Origin: Comamonas sp. lk
GTDB lineage: Bacteria; Pseudomonadota; Gammaproteobacteria; Burkholderiales; Burkholderiaceae_C
Reading direction: 5' to 3'
Assembly: GCA_945861345.1 (NCBI GenBank)
Contig: CAMATX010000002.1
Coordinates: 16,705 to 80,704, forward strand
Length of the DNA: 64,000 nt
Shown here in pieces: positions 37,543-46,247 of the stretch. A program made the position numbers and the translations under genes. The notes beneath the pieces were generated by a model. It did no database searches, was not told the DNA's origin, and saw nothing but the letters and a program-made list of their open reading frames with translations. Numbering within the stretch: position 1 is the first letter of the stretch; each line of letters opens with the position of its first letter.

Positions 37543-39710
37543 ATCGTCAGCGGGTCCACATCGATGGCCCAGCGGATCAGCCCTTTGCACCCCGGCGCGC
37601 TGCGGGCCGCTTGCAAAACAGTGTGCCAGCCGCCCAAAAACTGCTGCAAGGCGCTGCGCGAATCACTCTCGACCAGCATTTGGGCGCGCTCCACATTGGC
37701 CACTCGCTGCATAGACATGGGCACAGCCGGGTAGAGCGTGACCTGCGCGAGCACCGCTTGCCAACCGGGCCACTGCCCCATATCGGACAGCGCTTGCACA
37801 CGCGCGGTGTTCAAGAAAGCCTGCGCCGCCTCTTGGGTGCGCGCATCGGCGCGCACCAGGGCCTGGAAACTAAAAGGCGGCATGCCTGCCTGCGCCCGCT
37901 CTTGGAGCTGGCTGTCGGCAAACGCAGGGTAGTCGTATTGCTTTAAGGCGGCATAAACCGGGTGCGCCGGCTGAAAAGTTTGCACCCACACCTCGCTGTG
38001 GGCGCCTAAAGCGGCATCGCGCCCGGCGCGCCCGGCCGCTTGCAAAAGCAGTGAGAACAAACGCTCTGGCGCGCGGAAATCGCTGGAGAACAAAGCGCTG
38101 TCCGGGTTGATCGCCGCCACCAGCGTGATGCGGCGAAAGTCGTGGCCCTTGGCAATCATTTGCGTGCCCACCAGCACGTCGACCTCGCCGGCGTGCACCG
38201 CTGCCAACTGGCTTTGCAGCGTGCCTTTGCGGCGTGTGGTGTCAGCGTCGATGCGCGCGATACGCACCGGCTCGCCCTCGGGCTGCGCCTCGCTCTGGGT
38301 GCCGGGGCGGCGCACCTCGGCCAGGAGCGTGGCCAACAGCTCTTCGACTTGCTCGGTACCCCGACCCAGCGGCACGATGTCCGGGTTGCCGCAGTCCGGG
38401 CAGGTGCGGGGCACGCGGTTGCTCAGGCCGCAGTGGTGGCAGCGCAGCGTGCGGTCGCTTTTATGAAACACCCGAAACGCGCTGCAGTGACTGCACGCGC
38501 TTTTCCAGCCGCAATCGGTGCAATGCAGTACCGGCGCATAACCGCGCCGGTTGATAAACACCAGGCTTTGTTCGCCGCGCGCCACGCGTTCTTTGAGTGC
38601 CTCGACCAGCGGCAGCGAAAACACGGCGTTACGCGGCTGGTGCGTCATGTCCACGCGGCGCACCAGGGGCAGGCTGCGCCCGGCCGCGCCGATGCGGCTG
38701 GGCATGTGCAAGCGCGCATAGCGCCCGCCCTGGTCTACAGGGCGGCTGTGGTACCAGCTCTCCAAAGACGGGGTGGCCGAACCCAGCAGCACTTTGGCGC
38801 CTTCCAGGCGGCCGCGGTAGATCGCCAAGTCGCGCGCCGAGTAGCGCGCGCCCTCGCCGCTTTTGTAACTGGGGTCGTGCTCCTCGTCGACCACGATCAG
38901 CGCCAGGCCGGGCATGGAGGCAAACACCGCCATGCGTGTGCCCAGCACGATGCGTGCACCGCCCTGGTGCGCCGCCAGCCAGGCCGAGAGGCGCTGCGCC
39001 GGCGTCATGCCGCTGTGCAAGCTGACAACGGCCTGCGGGCCCCACTGCGGAACAAACCGCGCCTCAAAACGCGCTTGCAGCTGCGGTGTGAGGTTGATCT
39101 CGGGCACCATGACCAGCACCTGGGCGCGGGGGTCGCGCAAGAGCAAATCTTGCACAGCGCGCAAATACACCTCGGTCTTGCCGCTGCCGGTGGCGCCAAA
39201 CAGCAAAAACGGCCCGGGCTGGGATTGGATCTCGGCCAATACCTGCGCCTGCTCGGGGCTGAGCATGTCGCCGGCGGCACCGTCGGCCTGCGCCGAGGCG
39301 CTTGGCGCAGCGCTGGCGATTCTGAGTTGGGCTTTTTCTAAACGCTGCGCGCGGCGCTGCAATTGCAGGGGCGAGACATCGCGCAGCTGCGGGGGCAAGG
39401 CCGCCAGTGCCACCTCGCCTGCCGAGCGCTGGTAGTACTGCGCGCTAAAGCGGATGAGTTGCTGCCAAGGTGCGGACAATGGCTGAACCGTGTCGAGCAC
39501 GGCGGCGATATCGCGCACTTTGTCGGGTTCGATTTCGCCGGTGGCGTCGGGCGCTTGGGCGTCCCACACCAGCCCCAAGGTTTCGCGCGCGCCCAGCGGC
39601 ACCCGCACCAAGGTGCCCGGCGCCAAGGCCAGCGTATGCCGGTAAGTCAGCACCGGGCCCAACTGCGCATGGGCGGGCGTGTGCACCAGCACGGGCAGCC
39701 ACACACTCAT
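37539..39710 (-). CDS. priA: primosomal protein N' (replication restart helicase)
   Basis: A 723-residue PriA. After the N-terminal DNA-binding domain come Walker A LFGATGSGKTEVYLRAV (about 170), DEEHDPSYK, and the zinc-binding cluster with eight cysteines in CTDCGWKSACSHC...CHHCG...CPDCG (about 400-450). The C-terminal helicase half includes LVGTQMIAKGHDFRRITLV and LQAAGRAGRDA. It restarts collapsed replication forks. ATG at 39710 gives the family N-terminus. Confidence 0.96.
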   Translation of the reverse strand: MSVWLPVLVHTPAHAQLGPVLTYRHTLALAPGTLVRVPLGARETLGLVWDAQAPDATGEIEPDKVRDIAAVLDTVQPLSAPWQQLIRFSAQYYQRSAGEVALAALPPQLRDVSPLQLQRRAQRLEKAQLRIASAAPSASAQADGAAGDMLSPEQAQVLAEIQSQPGPFLLFGATGSGKTEVYLRAVQDLLLRDPRAQVLVMVPEINLTPQLQARFEARFVPQWGPQAVVSLHSGMTPAQRLSAWLAAHQGGARIVLGTRMAVFASMPGLALIVVDEEHDPSYKSGEGARYSARDLAIYRGRLEGAKVLLGSATPSLESWYHSRPVDQGGRYARLHMPSRIGAAGRSLPLVRRVDMTHQPRNAVFSLPLVEALKERVARGEQSLVFINRRGYAPVLHCTDCGWKSACSHCSAFRVFHKSDRTLRCHHCGLSNRVPRTCPDCGNPDIVPLGRGTEQVEELLATLLAEVRRPGTQSEAQPEGEPVRIARIDADTTRRKGTLQSQLAAVHAGEVDVLVGTQMIAKGHDFRRITLVAAINPDSALFSSDFRAPERLFSLLLQAAGRAGRDAALGAHSEVWVQTFQPAHPVYAALKQYDYPAFADSQLQERAQAGMPPFSFQALVRADARTQEAAQAFLNTARVQALSDMGQWPGWQAVLAQVTLYPAVPMSMQRVANVERAQMLVESDSRSALQQFLGGWHTVLQAARSAPGCKGLIRWAIDVDPLTI

Positions 39711-39832
39711 GGCTGCGCCTGCGCTGCGCGCATCTGACCGGATCGTTCTTGGGGGCGGGTTTGCATCAGTTACGGCAAAAAAATACGCTAAGTCCTTGAT
39801 CCAATTGGCGGGCTGGGATTACCCCCAATTTA

Positions 39833-39852
39833 TGTGGATAACTTTGTTGATA
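39833..39852. repeat. DnaA-box repeat, copy 1
   Basis: TGTGGATAACTTTGTTGATA. The first nine bases are the reverse complement of the consensus DnaA box TTATCCACA. It is identical over 20 bases to copy 2 at 40244. Confidence 0.8.
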
Positions 39853-39928
39853 GGCGTGGAATGTGGCCCGCCCACCCTCGAAAAACCAGCGGAAAGGTAC
39901 CTTGCATAAAATTTAGGCAATTTTATAA

Positions 39929-39951
39929 ATTCCATACGAATCAATGACTTA
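39929..39951. repeat. secondary element of the duplication, copy 1
   Basis: Contains TTCCATACGAATCAATGACT; differs from copy 2 by only a few bases. Its distance from DnaA-box copy 1 (96 bp) is almost the same as in copy 2. Confidence 0.7.
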
Positions 39952-40020
39952 TGCTGCATAAAGGATACCGCCGGAGGCCACAAGGGCATTACCAGGGGCG
40001 CCACGATACCTAGCGCCAAT

Positions 40021-40029
40021 TGTGCATAA
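40021..40029. promoter_or_regulatory. near-consensus DnaA box
   Basis: TGTGCATAA is the reverse complement of TTATGCACA, one base from the consensus box. It has the same orientation as the two perfect boxes and lies between them. Confidence 0.45.
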
Positions 40030-40243
40030 CTAACTTTGCCTTGCAAACGTGCAAGCCATGGGCAGCGGCCCAAAGCTGTGCCTGCAAGCCGCCCCATTGT
40101 GCACCGCCTCCATCTGGACGGACATACAGCCTTTGGGCGCTGCGCACCGTAGTTTTCCAATTAGCCGTGGCATTTGATGCCCGGTTGCGAAAGCAGGCCT
40201 AAGTGATTGATCCGTATGGCAGCGACAGCTTATGGCCTTTTTC

Positions 40244-40263
40244 TGTGGATAACTTTGTTGATA
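40244..40263. repeat. DnaA-box repeat, copy 2
   Basis: The same 20 bases as copy 1 at 39833, in direct orientation, 411 bp away. Confidence 0.8.
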
Positions 40264-40339
40264 TCCCTGCGCAGAGAGGTCAAAACCCTTGACAAATCAA
40301 GGCTTTCGAAACATTGCCTCTAAAAAAAGCATATTCGTA

Positions 40340-40362
40340 TTTCCATACAAATCAATGATTTA
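40340..40362. repeat. secondary element of the duplication, copy 2
   Basis: Contains TTCCATACAAATCAATGATT, a close match to copy 1, 96 bp after DnaA-box copy 2. A further box-like TTATCCAAG follows at 40368-40376 in the opposite orientation. Confidence 0.7.
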
Positions 40363-40507
40363 GCAGATTATCCAAGCCAACATGCCGTCTGCAGGGCGAG
40401 GCACTTGGCGGCTTGTATGGACAGGAATTTTTGTGCACAAGTGCGCTCTGGGGCATAAAAACCGGCAAATAAATGCTAGGCAAACTGCCCGGCCCCGGAC
40501 CTTGGCG

Positions 40508-41533
40508 TTATTTTGCTTTGGCGCGCGGATGCGCCGCATCGTACGCGCGGGACAAATGCTGGAAATCGAGCCGCGTGTAGACCTGGGTCGTGCTGATGTT
40601 GGCGTGCCCGAGCAGCTCTTGCACACCGCGCAAATCGCTGCTGGACTGCAGCACATGGCTGGCAAACGAATGGCGCAGCATGTGCGGGTGCACCGGCGTG
40701 CTGGTGTTGGCCAGCAAGCTGCGCCTTTGCAGGCGCTGCCAGACCGACTGCGCCGTGAGCCGCGTGCCATTGCGCCCGGTAAACAGCGCAGGCGAGTCGG
40801 CCCCCCCCGCGCCGCGCCCGGGCGGGCTGCCGCGCAGCGCCAACCAGCGATGCAAAGCAGCCAGCGCCGCGCTACCGACAGGCACGCTGCGCCGCTTGCT
40901 GCCTTTGCCCAGCACATGGGCCTGCGCGTCTTGCAGGTCGACCCAGCCTTTGGCCAGCGCACTGGCCTGCACGTCCAGCCCCACCAGCTCGCCCACGCGC
41001 AGACCGCTGCCGTATAAAAGCTCGACGATGGCGACATCGCGCGCCTCCAACCAGGCGCCGTCTTCGCTGCGGAAGTCGGCAAACTGCACCGCGTCGTCCA
41101 CGCCCAGCGCTTTGGGCAGGGGCTTGGCCGCTTTGGGGGCGCGCACGTCTTGTACCGGGTTACTGGCGACCAGGCCTTGGCGGCCTAGCCAGGCATAAAA
41201 ACCGCGCCAGCCGCTCAGGATGAGCGCAATGCCCCGCGCGCTGCGCCCACCGCTGTGCATGGCGGCGATCCAGCGGCGAATGTGGTGGTGCCCCACCTCG
41301 CACAGAGGCAAGGCCGCTTGCGCCGTGCGACCGGTGCCTTGCGCGTAGCTTTGCAGCTTGGCCAAATCCAGGGCGTACAAATCAACGGTGCGCGCGGCCA
41401 GGCGCTTTTCGACCCGCACGTACTCCAGGTAGCGTGTGACCAGGTCGGCGTCGCTTGCCACGGGGCGCGGGGTGCTGGCGCGCTTTAACGCAAACGGCTC
41501 AGCGCGGCGCTGGCCACCTCGCCGATGCGGCAC
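40508..41533 (-). CDS. xerC: site-specific tyrosine recombinase
   Basis: An up to 341-residue XerC-type recombinase that resolves chromosome dimers at dif with XerD. The N-terminal SAM-like domain (VTRYLEYVRVEKRLAARTVDLYALDL) precedes the catalytic domain with Arg in LLYGSGLRVGELVGLD, HPHMLRHSFASH (His-x-x-Arg), LLGHANISTTQ and the nucleophilic Tyr in QVYTRLD. The frame opens with GTG at 41533 and overlaps the DUF484 gene by 49 bp; the real start could be further in. Gene order dapF-DUF484-xerC is conserved in proteobacteria and supports XerC over XerD. Confidence 0.93.
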   Translation of the reverse strand: MPHRRGGQRRAEPFALKRASTPRPVASDADLVTRYLEYVRVEKRLAARTVDLYALDLAKLQSYAQGTGRTAQAALPLCEVGHHHIRRWIAAMHSGGRSARGIALILSGWRGFYAWLGRQGLVASNPVQDVRAPKAAKPLPKALGVDDAVQFADFRSEDGAWLEARDVAIVELLYGSGLRVGELVGLDVQASALAKGWVDLQDAQAHVLGKGSKRRSVPVGSAALAALHRWLALRGSPPGRGAGGADSPALFTGRNGTRLTAQSVWQRLQRRSLLANTSTPVHPHMLRHSFASHVLQSSSDLRGVQELLGHANISTTQVYTRLDFQHLSRAYDAAHPRAKAK

Positions 41534-42183
41534 AAAAAGTCAGTGCCCATGCCGCCATGAAAGCGCTGCGCGTCCATCGATGCGAGCACCAGCATGCCAA
41601 AAGCCGGCGCGCTGCTGCCCGCTTCGCCACTGCGCAAGGCGATGATGGCAATCGAGGCGGCCGTATCGGGCTTGTCCAGCCACTGGGTGACTTCAAAGCC
41701 CGTGTTCAGGCCACAAAAGGGCTCGGTCAGCGAGGAAGCAAACAGCTTGGCCTCGTCGCTCACGCCTTGTACAAAAACGCTGTCGGCGTACTGGCTGTCC
41801 AGGCCCCACAGGCGCAGACTGACCTGGGGCACGGCAAATTGCTCGCGAATTTCCTGGGTAATCAGGCCGGGCAGGGTTTGCGCTTGGGGCACCAGCAAAA
41901 GGCCGCGGGCCCAGCGCAAAATTTTGTCGGACAAGAGAACGTTGTCGTTGCCGTGGCGAATCATCTCCATGATGCGCGACTCCAGCAGTTTGATTTTTTC
42001 GCGCAGCATTTCGGCCTGGCGCTCTTGCAGGCTGACGGCGCGGTGGCTGTGCGGGCTGGTAATTTGCACGGCGGCCAGCAAATCGGCGTGGCGCACAAAA
42101 AAGTCGGGCGTATTGGCCAGGTAGTTGGCAATATCGTCCTCGGTGATCGGGTTGTTCAGGCTAGGTTCGTTGTGCTGGCTCAT
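41485..42183 (-). CDS. DUF484 family protein
   Basis: A 232-residue cytoplasmic protein. The N-terminus ITEDDIANYLANTPDFFVRHADLL is the family hallmark. A short coiled-coil region (LQERQAEMLREKIKLLESRIMEMI) and a GAF-like C-terminal domain follow. DUF484 genes sit between dapF and xerC in many proteobacteria, as here; the biochemical role is not established. ATG at 42183; 27 bp after dapF. Confidence 0.92.
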   Translation of the reverse strand: MSQHNEPSLNNPITEDDIANYLANTPDFFVRHADLLAAVQITSPHSHRAVSLQERQAEMLREKIKLLESRIMEMIRHGNDNVLLSDKILRWARGLLLVPQAQTLPGLITQEIREQFAVPQVSLRLWGLDSQYADSVFVQGVSDEAKLFASSLTEPFCGLNTGFEVTQWLDKPDTAASIAIIALRSGEAGSSAPAFGMLVLASMDAQRFHGGMGTDFLCRIGEVASAALSRLR

Positions 42184-42210
42184 GGTTTTTTTAAGTGTAG
42201 AAAAATAGTT

Positions 42211-43077
42211 TTATAAATCGTCAGGCAGTTCAATTTCGCCGCGAAACACGGTGGTCGCCGGCCCGGTCATTAGCACCGGCGCGCCTTGGCCCGCCCAGGC
42301 AATGCTCAGCACGCCGCCGTGGGTGTGCACATCTACCTGGCCATCGAGCAGGCCCCAACGAATACCGGCCACCACCGCTGCGCAAGCGCCGCTGCCGCAG
42401 GCCAGAGTCTCGCCCACGCCGCGCTCAAACACGCGCAGGCGCACCTGGCCGCGGTCCACGATCTGCATAAAACCGGCATTGACGTGGTGGATAAAGCGCG
42501 CATGTTGCTGTATCAAAGGGCCTTGGCTGGGTACTGGCGCGCTGGCCACATCGGCCACGATTTGCACCGCATGCGGATTGCCCATGGACACCGCCCCGAC
42601 CCATACGGTGGCGCCATCGCCCAGCGGCAGGGGCCAATGCTCCCATGGGCCGCAAGGCACAGGCGCCAGGCCTTGGGTGTCAAAGCCAATATCCTGTAGC
42701 TCAAACACGGGCGCGCCCATGTCTACGGTCACGCGTCCGTCGGCTTGCAGCTGCGGCTCGATCACGCCTTTGAGGGTTTGCACCCGCAAACGGGTTTTGC
42801 TGCTCAGGCCTTGTTCGTGCACAAAGCGGGCAAAGCAGCGCGCGCCGTTACCGCATTGCTCGACCTGATTGCCGTCGGCGTTGTGGATGCTGTATTCGAA
42901 ATCAATCCCGGGCCCGGGCGCAGGGCCCACCGTCAGAATTTGGTCGGCCCCCACGCCCAGATGGCGGTCGCCCAAAAAGCGGTAATGCGCCGGCGTCAGG
43001 CCCAAAGGTCCGCGTGTTGCATCGAGCACCACAAAGTCGTTGCCGGCGCCGTGCATCTTGGTAAACGGGATTCGCAT
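42211..43077 (-). CDS. dapF: diaminopimelate epimerase
   Basis: A 288-residue cofactor-independent epimerase converting LL- to meso-diaminopimelate for lysine and peptidoglycan synthesis. The two catalytic cysteines are in [13 protein letters not shown] and [13 protein letters not shown]. The start [19 protein letters not shown] at 43077 is the family N-terminus; longer frames upstream are not supported. First gene of the dapF-DUF484-xerC group, divergent from the MBL hydrolase with 58 bp between the starts. Confidence 0.97.
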   Translation of the reverse strand: MRIPFTKMHGAGNDFVVLDATRGPLGLTPAHYRFLGDRHLGVGADQILTVGPAPGPGIDFEYSIHNADGNQVEQCGNGARCFARFVHEQGLSSKTRLRVQTLKGVIEPQLQADGRVTVDMGAPVFELQDIGFDTQGLAPVPCGPWEHWPLPLGDGATVWVGAVSMGNPHAVQIVADVASAPVPSQGPLIQQHARFIHHVNAGFMQIVDRGQVRLRVFERGVGETLACGSGACAAVVAGIRWGLLDGQVDVHTHGGVLSIAWAGQGAPVLMTGPATTVFRGEIELPDDL

Positions 43078-43135
43078 GGCCCCGATTATCAGGCGTTCGG
43101 GGCAGGGCGGCGGCGTTTGGTTGCACAATGCCGCC

Positions 43136-44071
43136 ATGCCCCGTTCCTCCCAAATTCTTGACGACGCAGCCGGCCCCTTGCCTGCGCCTGGCCCCTGGCA
43201 AAGCGAGCAAGCGGTGCCCCTGCTGCGCAATGTGCAGCGCCTGACTGCGCCCAACCCCGGCTTTATGACTGGCCCGGGCACCAACAGCTATTTGGTGGGT
43301 GACGCGGCCAGCGGCTATATCGCCATCGACCCCGGCCCGGCCGACGACCTGCACCTGGAGCGCCTGTGGCAGGCCGCCCGCCATGCGGACGGCAGCGGCG
43401 GGCACATCGCGGCCATCGTGTGCACGCATTCGCACCCCGACCATTCGCCCGGCGCTGCGCCCCTGCAGGCACTGTGTCAGGCGCGCAATGGGCACGTGCC
43501 CGTGATTTGGGGCCTGCCTTCAGGGCCACACGCGCGGGCCAACAGCCAGTTTGCCCCCGACCGCGATGTAGCCGATGGAGAGCACATCCACCTGCAAGCG
43601 CCGGGCGCGCAGGCGCACACCCTCCTGGCCATCCACACGCCAGGCCACGCCTCCAACCATGTGTGCCTGCTCTTGCTGCAAGATGGGCTGCTATTTTCAG
43701 GCGACCATATTTTGAACGGCAGCACCACCGTGATTGACCCGCCCGACGGCAATATGGCGCACTACCTGGACTCGCTGGACGCGCTCACGCGGGCCTGCCA
43801 GGCGCACGCGGTGGACTTCATCCTGCCCGCGCACGGCCACCCACTGCCCGACGCCCTGGGCGCCATCGCCAAGCTCAAAGCGCACCGGCTGGCGCGCGAG
43901 GCCAAGATCGCTGCCGTCATGCAGGCCAATCCGGCCGGCGACCCCGACCAGTGGCTGCCGCTGGCCTATGACGATGTGGACGCACGCCTGTGGCCGGTGG
44001 CCAAGCGCTCGCTCCTGGCGCATGTGGAGCGCATCCAGATGCTGCAAGCGCGCCCCGCGCACCCGGTATGA
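43136..44071 (+). CDS. metallo-beta-lactamase-fold hydrolase (LACTB2-like)
   Basis: A 311-residue MBL-fold protein. The metal-binding motif is [10 protein letters not shown], followed by [24 protein letters not shown], giving the later His and Asp ligands, and a C-terminal winged-helix-like extension. The N-terminus [19 protein letters not shown] is typical of the LACTB2/MBLAC family, whose human member is an endoribonuclease; bacterial roles are uncertain. ATG at 43136. Its stop overlaps the start of the next gene (ATGA), so they are coupled. Confidence 0.88.
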   Translation: MPRSSQILDDAAGPLPAPGPWQSEQAVPLLRNVQRLTAPNPGFMTGPGTNSYLVGDAASGYIAIDPGPADDLHLERLWQAARHADGSGGHIAAIVCTHSHPDHSPGAAPLQALCQARNGHVPVIWGLPSGPHARANSQFAPDRDVADGEHIHLQAPGAQAHTLLAIHTPGHASNHVCLLLLQDGLLFSGDHILNGSTTVIDPPDGNMAHYLDSLDALTRACQAHAVDFILPAHGHPLPDALGAIAKLKAHRLAREAKIAAVMQANPAGDPDQWLPLAYDDVDARLWPVAKRSLLAHVERIQMLQARPAHPV

Positions 44072-44823
44072 GGCCGCTAGCCCCCCAGGCCGCCGCGACC
44101 AGCGGGCCCGGCGAGCGCCTGTCCAAACGCGTGGCGCAGATGCTTGGCTGCTCGCGCAGCCAAGCCGAACAGTACATCGAAGGCGGCTGGGTCCGCGTCG
44201 CCGGGAAGGTGGTGGAGTCGCCCCAGCACCGGGTGGCGCAGGAGGCCATCACGGTAGACCCGGAGGCCAGCGTCCTCGATGCGGGTGAAGTCACGCTGGT
44301 GCTGCACAAACCGGCCAACATGCCGCTGCGCGCCGCCGATCAACTGCTCAAGCCAGGCAGCCACAGTGCGCAAGATGCCACCGGCCAGCGGCCTTTGCTG
44401 CGGCACTTCAAACAACTGCAAACCAGCGTGCCGCTGGAAGATGCCGCCAGCGGCTTGCTCGTGTTTACCCAGGATTGGCGGGTGCAGCGCAAGCTGATCG
44501 AAGACATGGCCACCATGGAGCACGAACTGATGGTGGAGGTGCGCGGCGCCGTGGCGCCCGAGGCGCTGGTGCCGATCGAGCGCGCGCTGCGCGATCCACG
44601 CCACAATTTGCCACCGGCCAAGGTAAGCATTAGCAGCAGCACCGAGGAGCGCAGCATCTTGCGCCTGGCCGTGAAGGGCGCCCATCCGGGGCTGGCGGCC
44701 TATATGTGTGATGTGGCTGGGCTGCACATCAACGCGCTACGGCGCATCCGCCTGGGCCGCGTCAGCCTGGGGCCGGTAGCGCAGGGGCAGTGGCGCTTCC
44801 TGGCGGACTGGGAGCGCTTTTAG
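44068..44823 (+). CDS. pseudouridine synthase homologue (RsuA/RluF family) with altered catalytic motif
   Basis: A 251-residue member of the RsuA/RluB/E/F family. Residues about 15-70 form an S4 RNA-binding domain (RLSKRVAQMLGCSRSQAEQYIEGGWVRVAGK). The catalytic domain follows, with HKPANMPL at the place of the usual NKPxG element. The canonical GRLDxxTxGL reads VPLEDAASGLL here. Aligned on the GLL, the catalytic Asp position is Glu and the preceding Arg is Pro. The last part (GLHINALRRIRLGRVSLG) is well conserved. It may be catalytically inactive or use the neighbouring Asp. It overlaps the MBL gene by 4 bp. Confidence 0.85.
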   Translation: MRPLAPQAAATSGPGERLSKRVAQMLGCSRSQAEQYIEGGWVRVAGKVVESPQHRVAQEAITVDPEASVLDAGEVTLVLHKPANMPLRAADQLLKPGSHSAQDATGQRPLLRHFKQLQTSVPLEDAASGLLVFTQDWRVQRKLIEDMATMEHELMVEVRGAVAPEALVPIERALRDPRHNLPPAKVSISSSTEERSILRLAVKGAHPGLAAYMCDVAGLHINALRRIRLGRVSLGPVAQGQWRFLADWERF

Positions 44824-44834
44824 CGCTGAAAAAA

Positions 44835-45210
44835 GTGTGAAGCCCACCGATAAGCCGGATTCTGTGCACGCCGGGTTGCCCCGGTGTGTGACCACCATTA
44901 CTCTGGGCCTTTGATCGCTCAAAAGCTCGGTGCTACCTACCCGCCAACTCAGGGGGCCCCGTCAACGTTGGCCTACTTGGTATTGCTGCGCGTAGAGATT
45001 GCCCGTTTCACCTTCGCACCCGTGGCGTAACTTGCGCTGCGCTGGGGCCCGAAACTCGTCTCTGTTGCTCTAATCCTCACCTTATGCCGCGCCCTTGCGG
45101 GCGCAGGTTTCAGTGGACAGCCGTTAGCTGCTACGCTGCCCTATGCAGTCCGGACGTTCCTCCAGTGCTTGGTTTCCCAAATTGCACCAGCGGTGGTCTG
45201 GCGGGCTTCA
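44835..45210 (-). ncRNA. rnpB: RNase P RNA (bacterial class A)
   Basis: The catalytic RNA of RNase P, about 370 nt, matures tRNA 5' ends. Read on the minus strand it starts GAAGCCCGCCAGACCACC and contains the conserved GAGGAACGTCCGGACTGC block near the 5' end. It ends in the pairing segment CCGGCTTATCGGTGGGCTTC, complementary to the 5' end (P1 helix), followed by a T-run. These are near-invariant rnpB features. Exact ends are estimated to within about 10 nt. Confidence 0.95.
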
Positions 45211-45233
45211 CGGGGGTGATTATCGTTTGCGCC

Positions 45234-45512
45234 TCAGCTATCGCCACGTTTGAGGTCGCGGTAAAAGTTTTCGTGTGGCCCGACCATCAGCAGCTTGAGG
45301 GTGTTTTCGTCCAAGACGCGGTATGCCAAGAGGCACACCAAGTTGCCCATTCGGAATTTGTATACCTGGACGCCAGCCAAGTCGCCAACTTTGGTTTCTC
45401 CCGCCTCGGGTTGGCTAGCCACGGTGCGCACCGCATCGTCAAGCGCCGCCTTCTGGGGCGCGTGCAGCTTTTTGACTGCCCGCTGAAACGTCGGGGTGAC
45501 AAGTAGGCGCAT
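45234..45512 (-). CDS. RelE/ParE-superfamily toxin
   Basis: A 92-residue small basic protein beginning MRLLVTPTFQRAVKKLHAPQKAALDDAVR, followed by VYKFRMGNLVCLLAYRV and LLMVGPHENFYRDLKR near the C-terminus. This fits the RelE/YafQ fold and the usual length. If RelE-like it would cleave mRNA on the ribosome; if ParE-like it would act on gyrase. I cannot decide from sequence. Its start overlaps the antitoxin stop by one base (TAATG), the standard antitoxin-first arrangement. Confidence 0.85.
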   Translation of the reverse strand: MRLLVTPTFQRAVKKLHAPQKAALDDAVRTVASQPEAGETKVGDLAGVQVYKFRMGNLVCLLAYRVLDENTLKLLMVGPHENFYRDLKRGDS

Positions 45513-45721
45513 TAGCCGAATTGGTATTCGCCTACCGGCTCTTCCTGCTCGGCCACCAGAATGTCGCGAATGACGCTAAAGGGCAGGTCCGGGTTTTCCG
45601 CAGCGATTCTGCCGATTTGCGACCAATACTCAATTTGTTTGGGCACCGAGCGGTGCTCGATGCTGCCGTAGCGTTTGGCCGTTTCGACCAAAGCCTCGGG
45701 TAGTTTGACGTTGATGGCCAT
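45512..45721 (-). CDS. ParD-like type II antitoxin
   Basis: A 69-residue protein starting MAINVKLPEALVETAKRYGSIEHRSVPKQIEYWSQIGRIA, which fits the ParD-like antitoxin family: an N-terminal ribbon-helix-helix-like DNA-binding part and an acidic toxin-binding tail (VAEQEEPVGEYQFG). ATG at 45721 has GGAG upstream; an ATG four codons earlier is less suitable. A perfect inverted repeat 21 bp upstream is the likely autoregulatory operator. Confidence 0.85.
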   Translation of the reverse strand: MAINVKLPEALVETAKRYGSIEHRSVPKQIEYWSQIGRIAAENPDLPFSVIRDILVAEQEEPVGEYQFG

Positions 45722-45742
45722 ACAAAACTCCAACAGAAAGCG

Positions 45743-45771
45743 CCATTTTAGTCCGCGAAGGACTAAAATGG
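45743..45771. promoter_or_regulatory. inverted-repeat operator of the toxin-antitoxin operon
   Basis: CCATTTTAGTCC (45743-45754) and GGACTAAAATGG (45760-45771) are a perfect 12-bp inverted repeat with a 5-bp centre. A minus-strand -10-like TATAAG lies at 45775-45780, so the repeat covers the expected transcription start. Confidence 0.8.
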
Positions 45772-45857
45772 AACCTTATAGAGCTACCCATTCTGGAAAA
45801 ATTCGACTTTAAATTTTCAAAATAGACGGTTTTGACCCACGGGCCATTACGAAAATA

Positions 45858-46247
45858 CTAAAAAATTGTGCGTGCAAGATACAGAAACAAAAGGATATAG
45901 GCCCAGACAATCACGGCGACTTTTACCCAAAAGAATACCAAAGCAAGCCTGTTGATCTTCTCCGGGGCAAGGAACTCCTCCTCATGGCTAACACCAGCCA
46001 TTTCTTTGTGCCTAATAAAGACCTGCCAAACCCATGTTGCTACTGAGTACTGTAATAAATCACAGGCCAAACCCACAACTATGAGCATCAGCGGCCAAAA
46101 AAGCTGCTCGGGAATCTTCGGAGCACCTTGAACTTCGAATCTGAACAGCCAAATCACCGCAATCCCAGCTATCCCTAGCTGCCGTACCAATTCGCTGGTT
46201 TTGCCCGAATGAAAATAGTAGTTATCCAGGGCATCCTTTAGTTTCAT
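45858..46247 (-). CDS. hypothetical membrane protein
   Basis: A 129-residue protein I do not recognise. It has a soluble N-terminus (MKLKDALDNYYFHSGKTSELVRQ), a helix IAGIAVIWLFRF, a second WPLMLIVVGLACDLLQY, a hydrophilic loop with HKEMAGVSHEEEF, and a third helix ALVFFWVKVAVIVWAYILLFLYLA. It overlaps the upstream gene by 4 bp and must be co-translated with it. AT-richer than the flanking housekeeping genes. Confidence 0.75.
   Translation of the reverse strand: MKLKDALDNYYFHSGKTSELVRQLGIAGIAVIWLFRFEVQGAPKIPEQLFWPLMLIVVGLACDLLQYSVATWVWQVFIRHKEMAGVSHEEEFLAPEKINRLALVFFWVKVAVIVWAYILLFLYLARTIF

Larger units (their letters stand above)
39711..40507. other. gene-free region with DnaA-box-like sites and a diverged duplication
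   Basis: About 800 bp with no credible gene; frames of 60-113 codons here lack coding character. It contains two copies of a 20-mer starting with the consensus DnaA box TTATCCACA (read on the minus strand). Each copy is followed after about 96 bp by a copy of TTCCATACRAATCAATGA. A third near-consensus box lies between them. It is flanked by priA and xerC. The region resembles an origin-type or DnaA-titration sequence, but dnaA itself is not nearby. Confidence 0.55.

Noticed and set aside
39819..40160. A 113-codon minus-strand frame in the priA-xerC gap.
   Set aside because: The sequence is compositionally random, overlaps the DnaA-box repeats and has no start signal.
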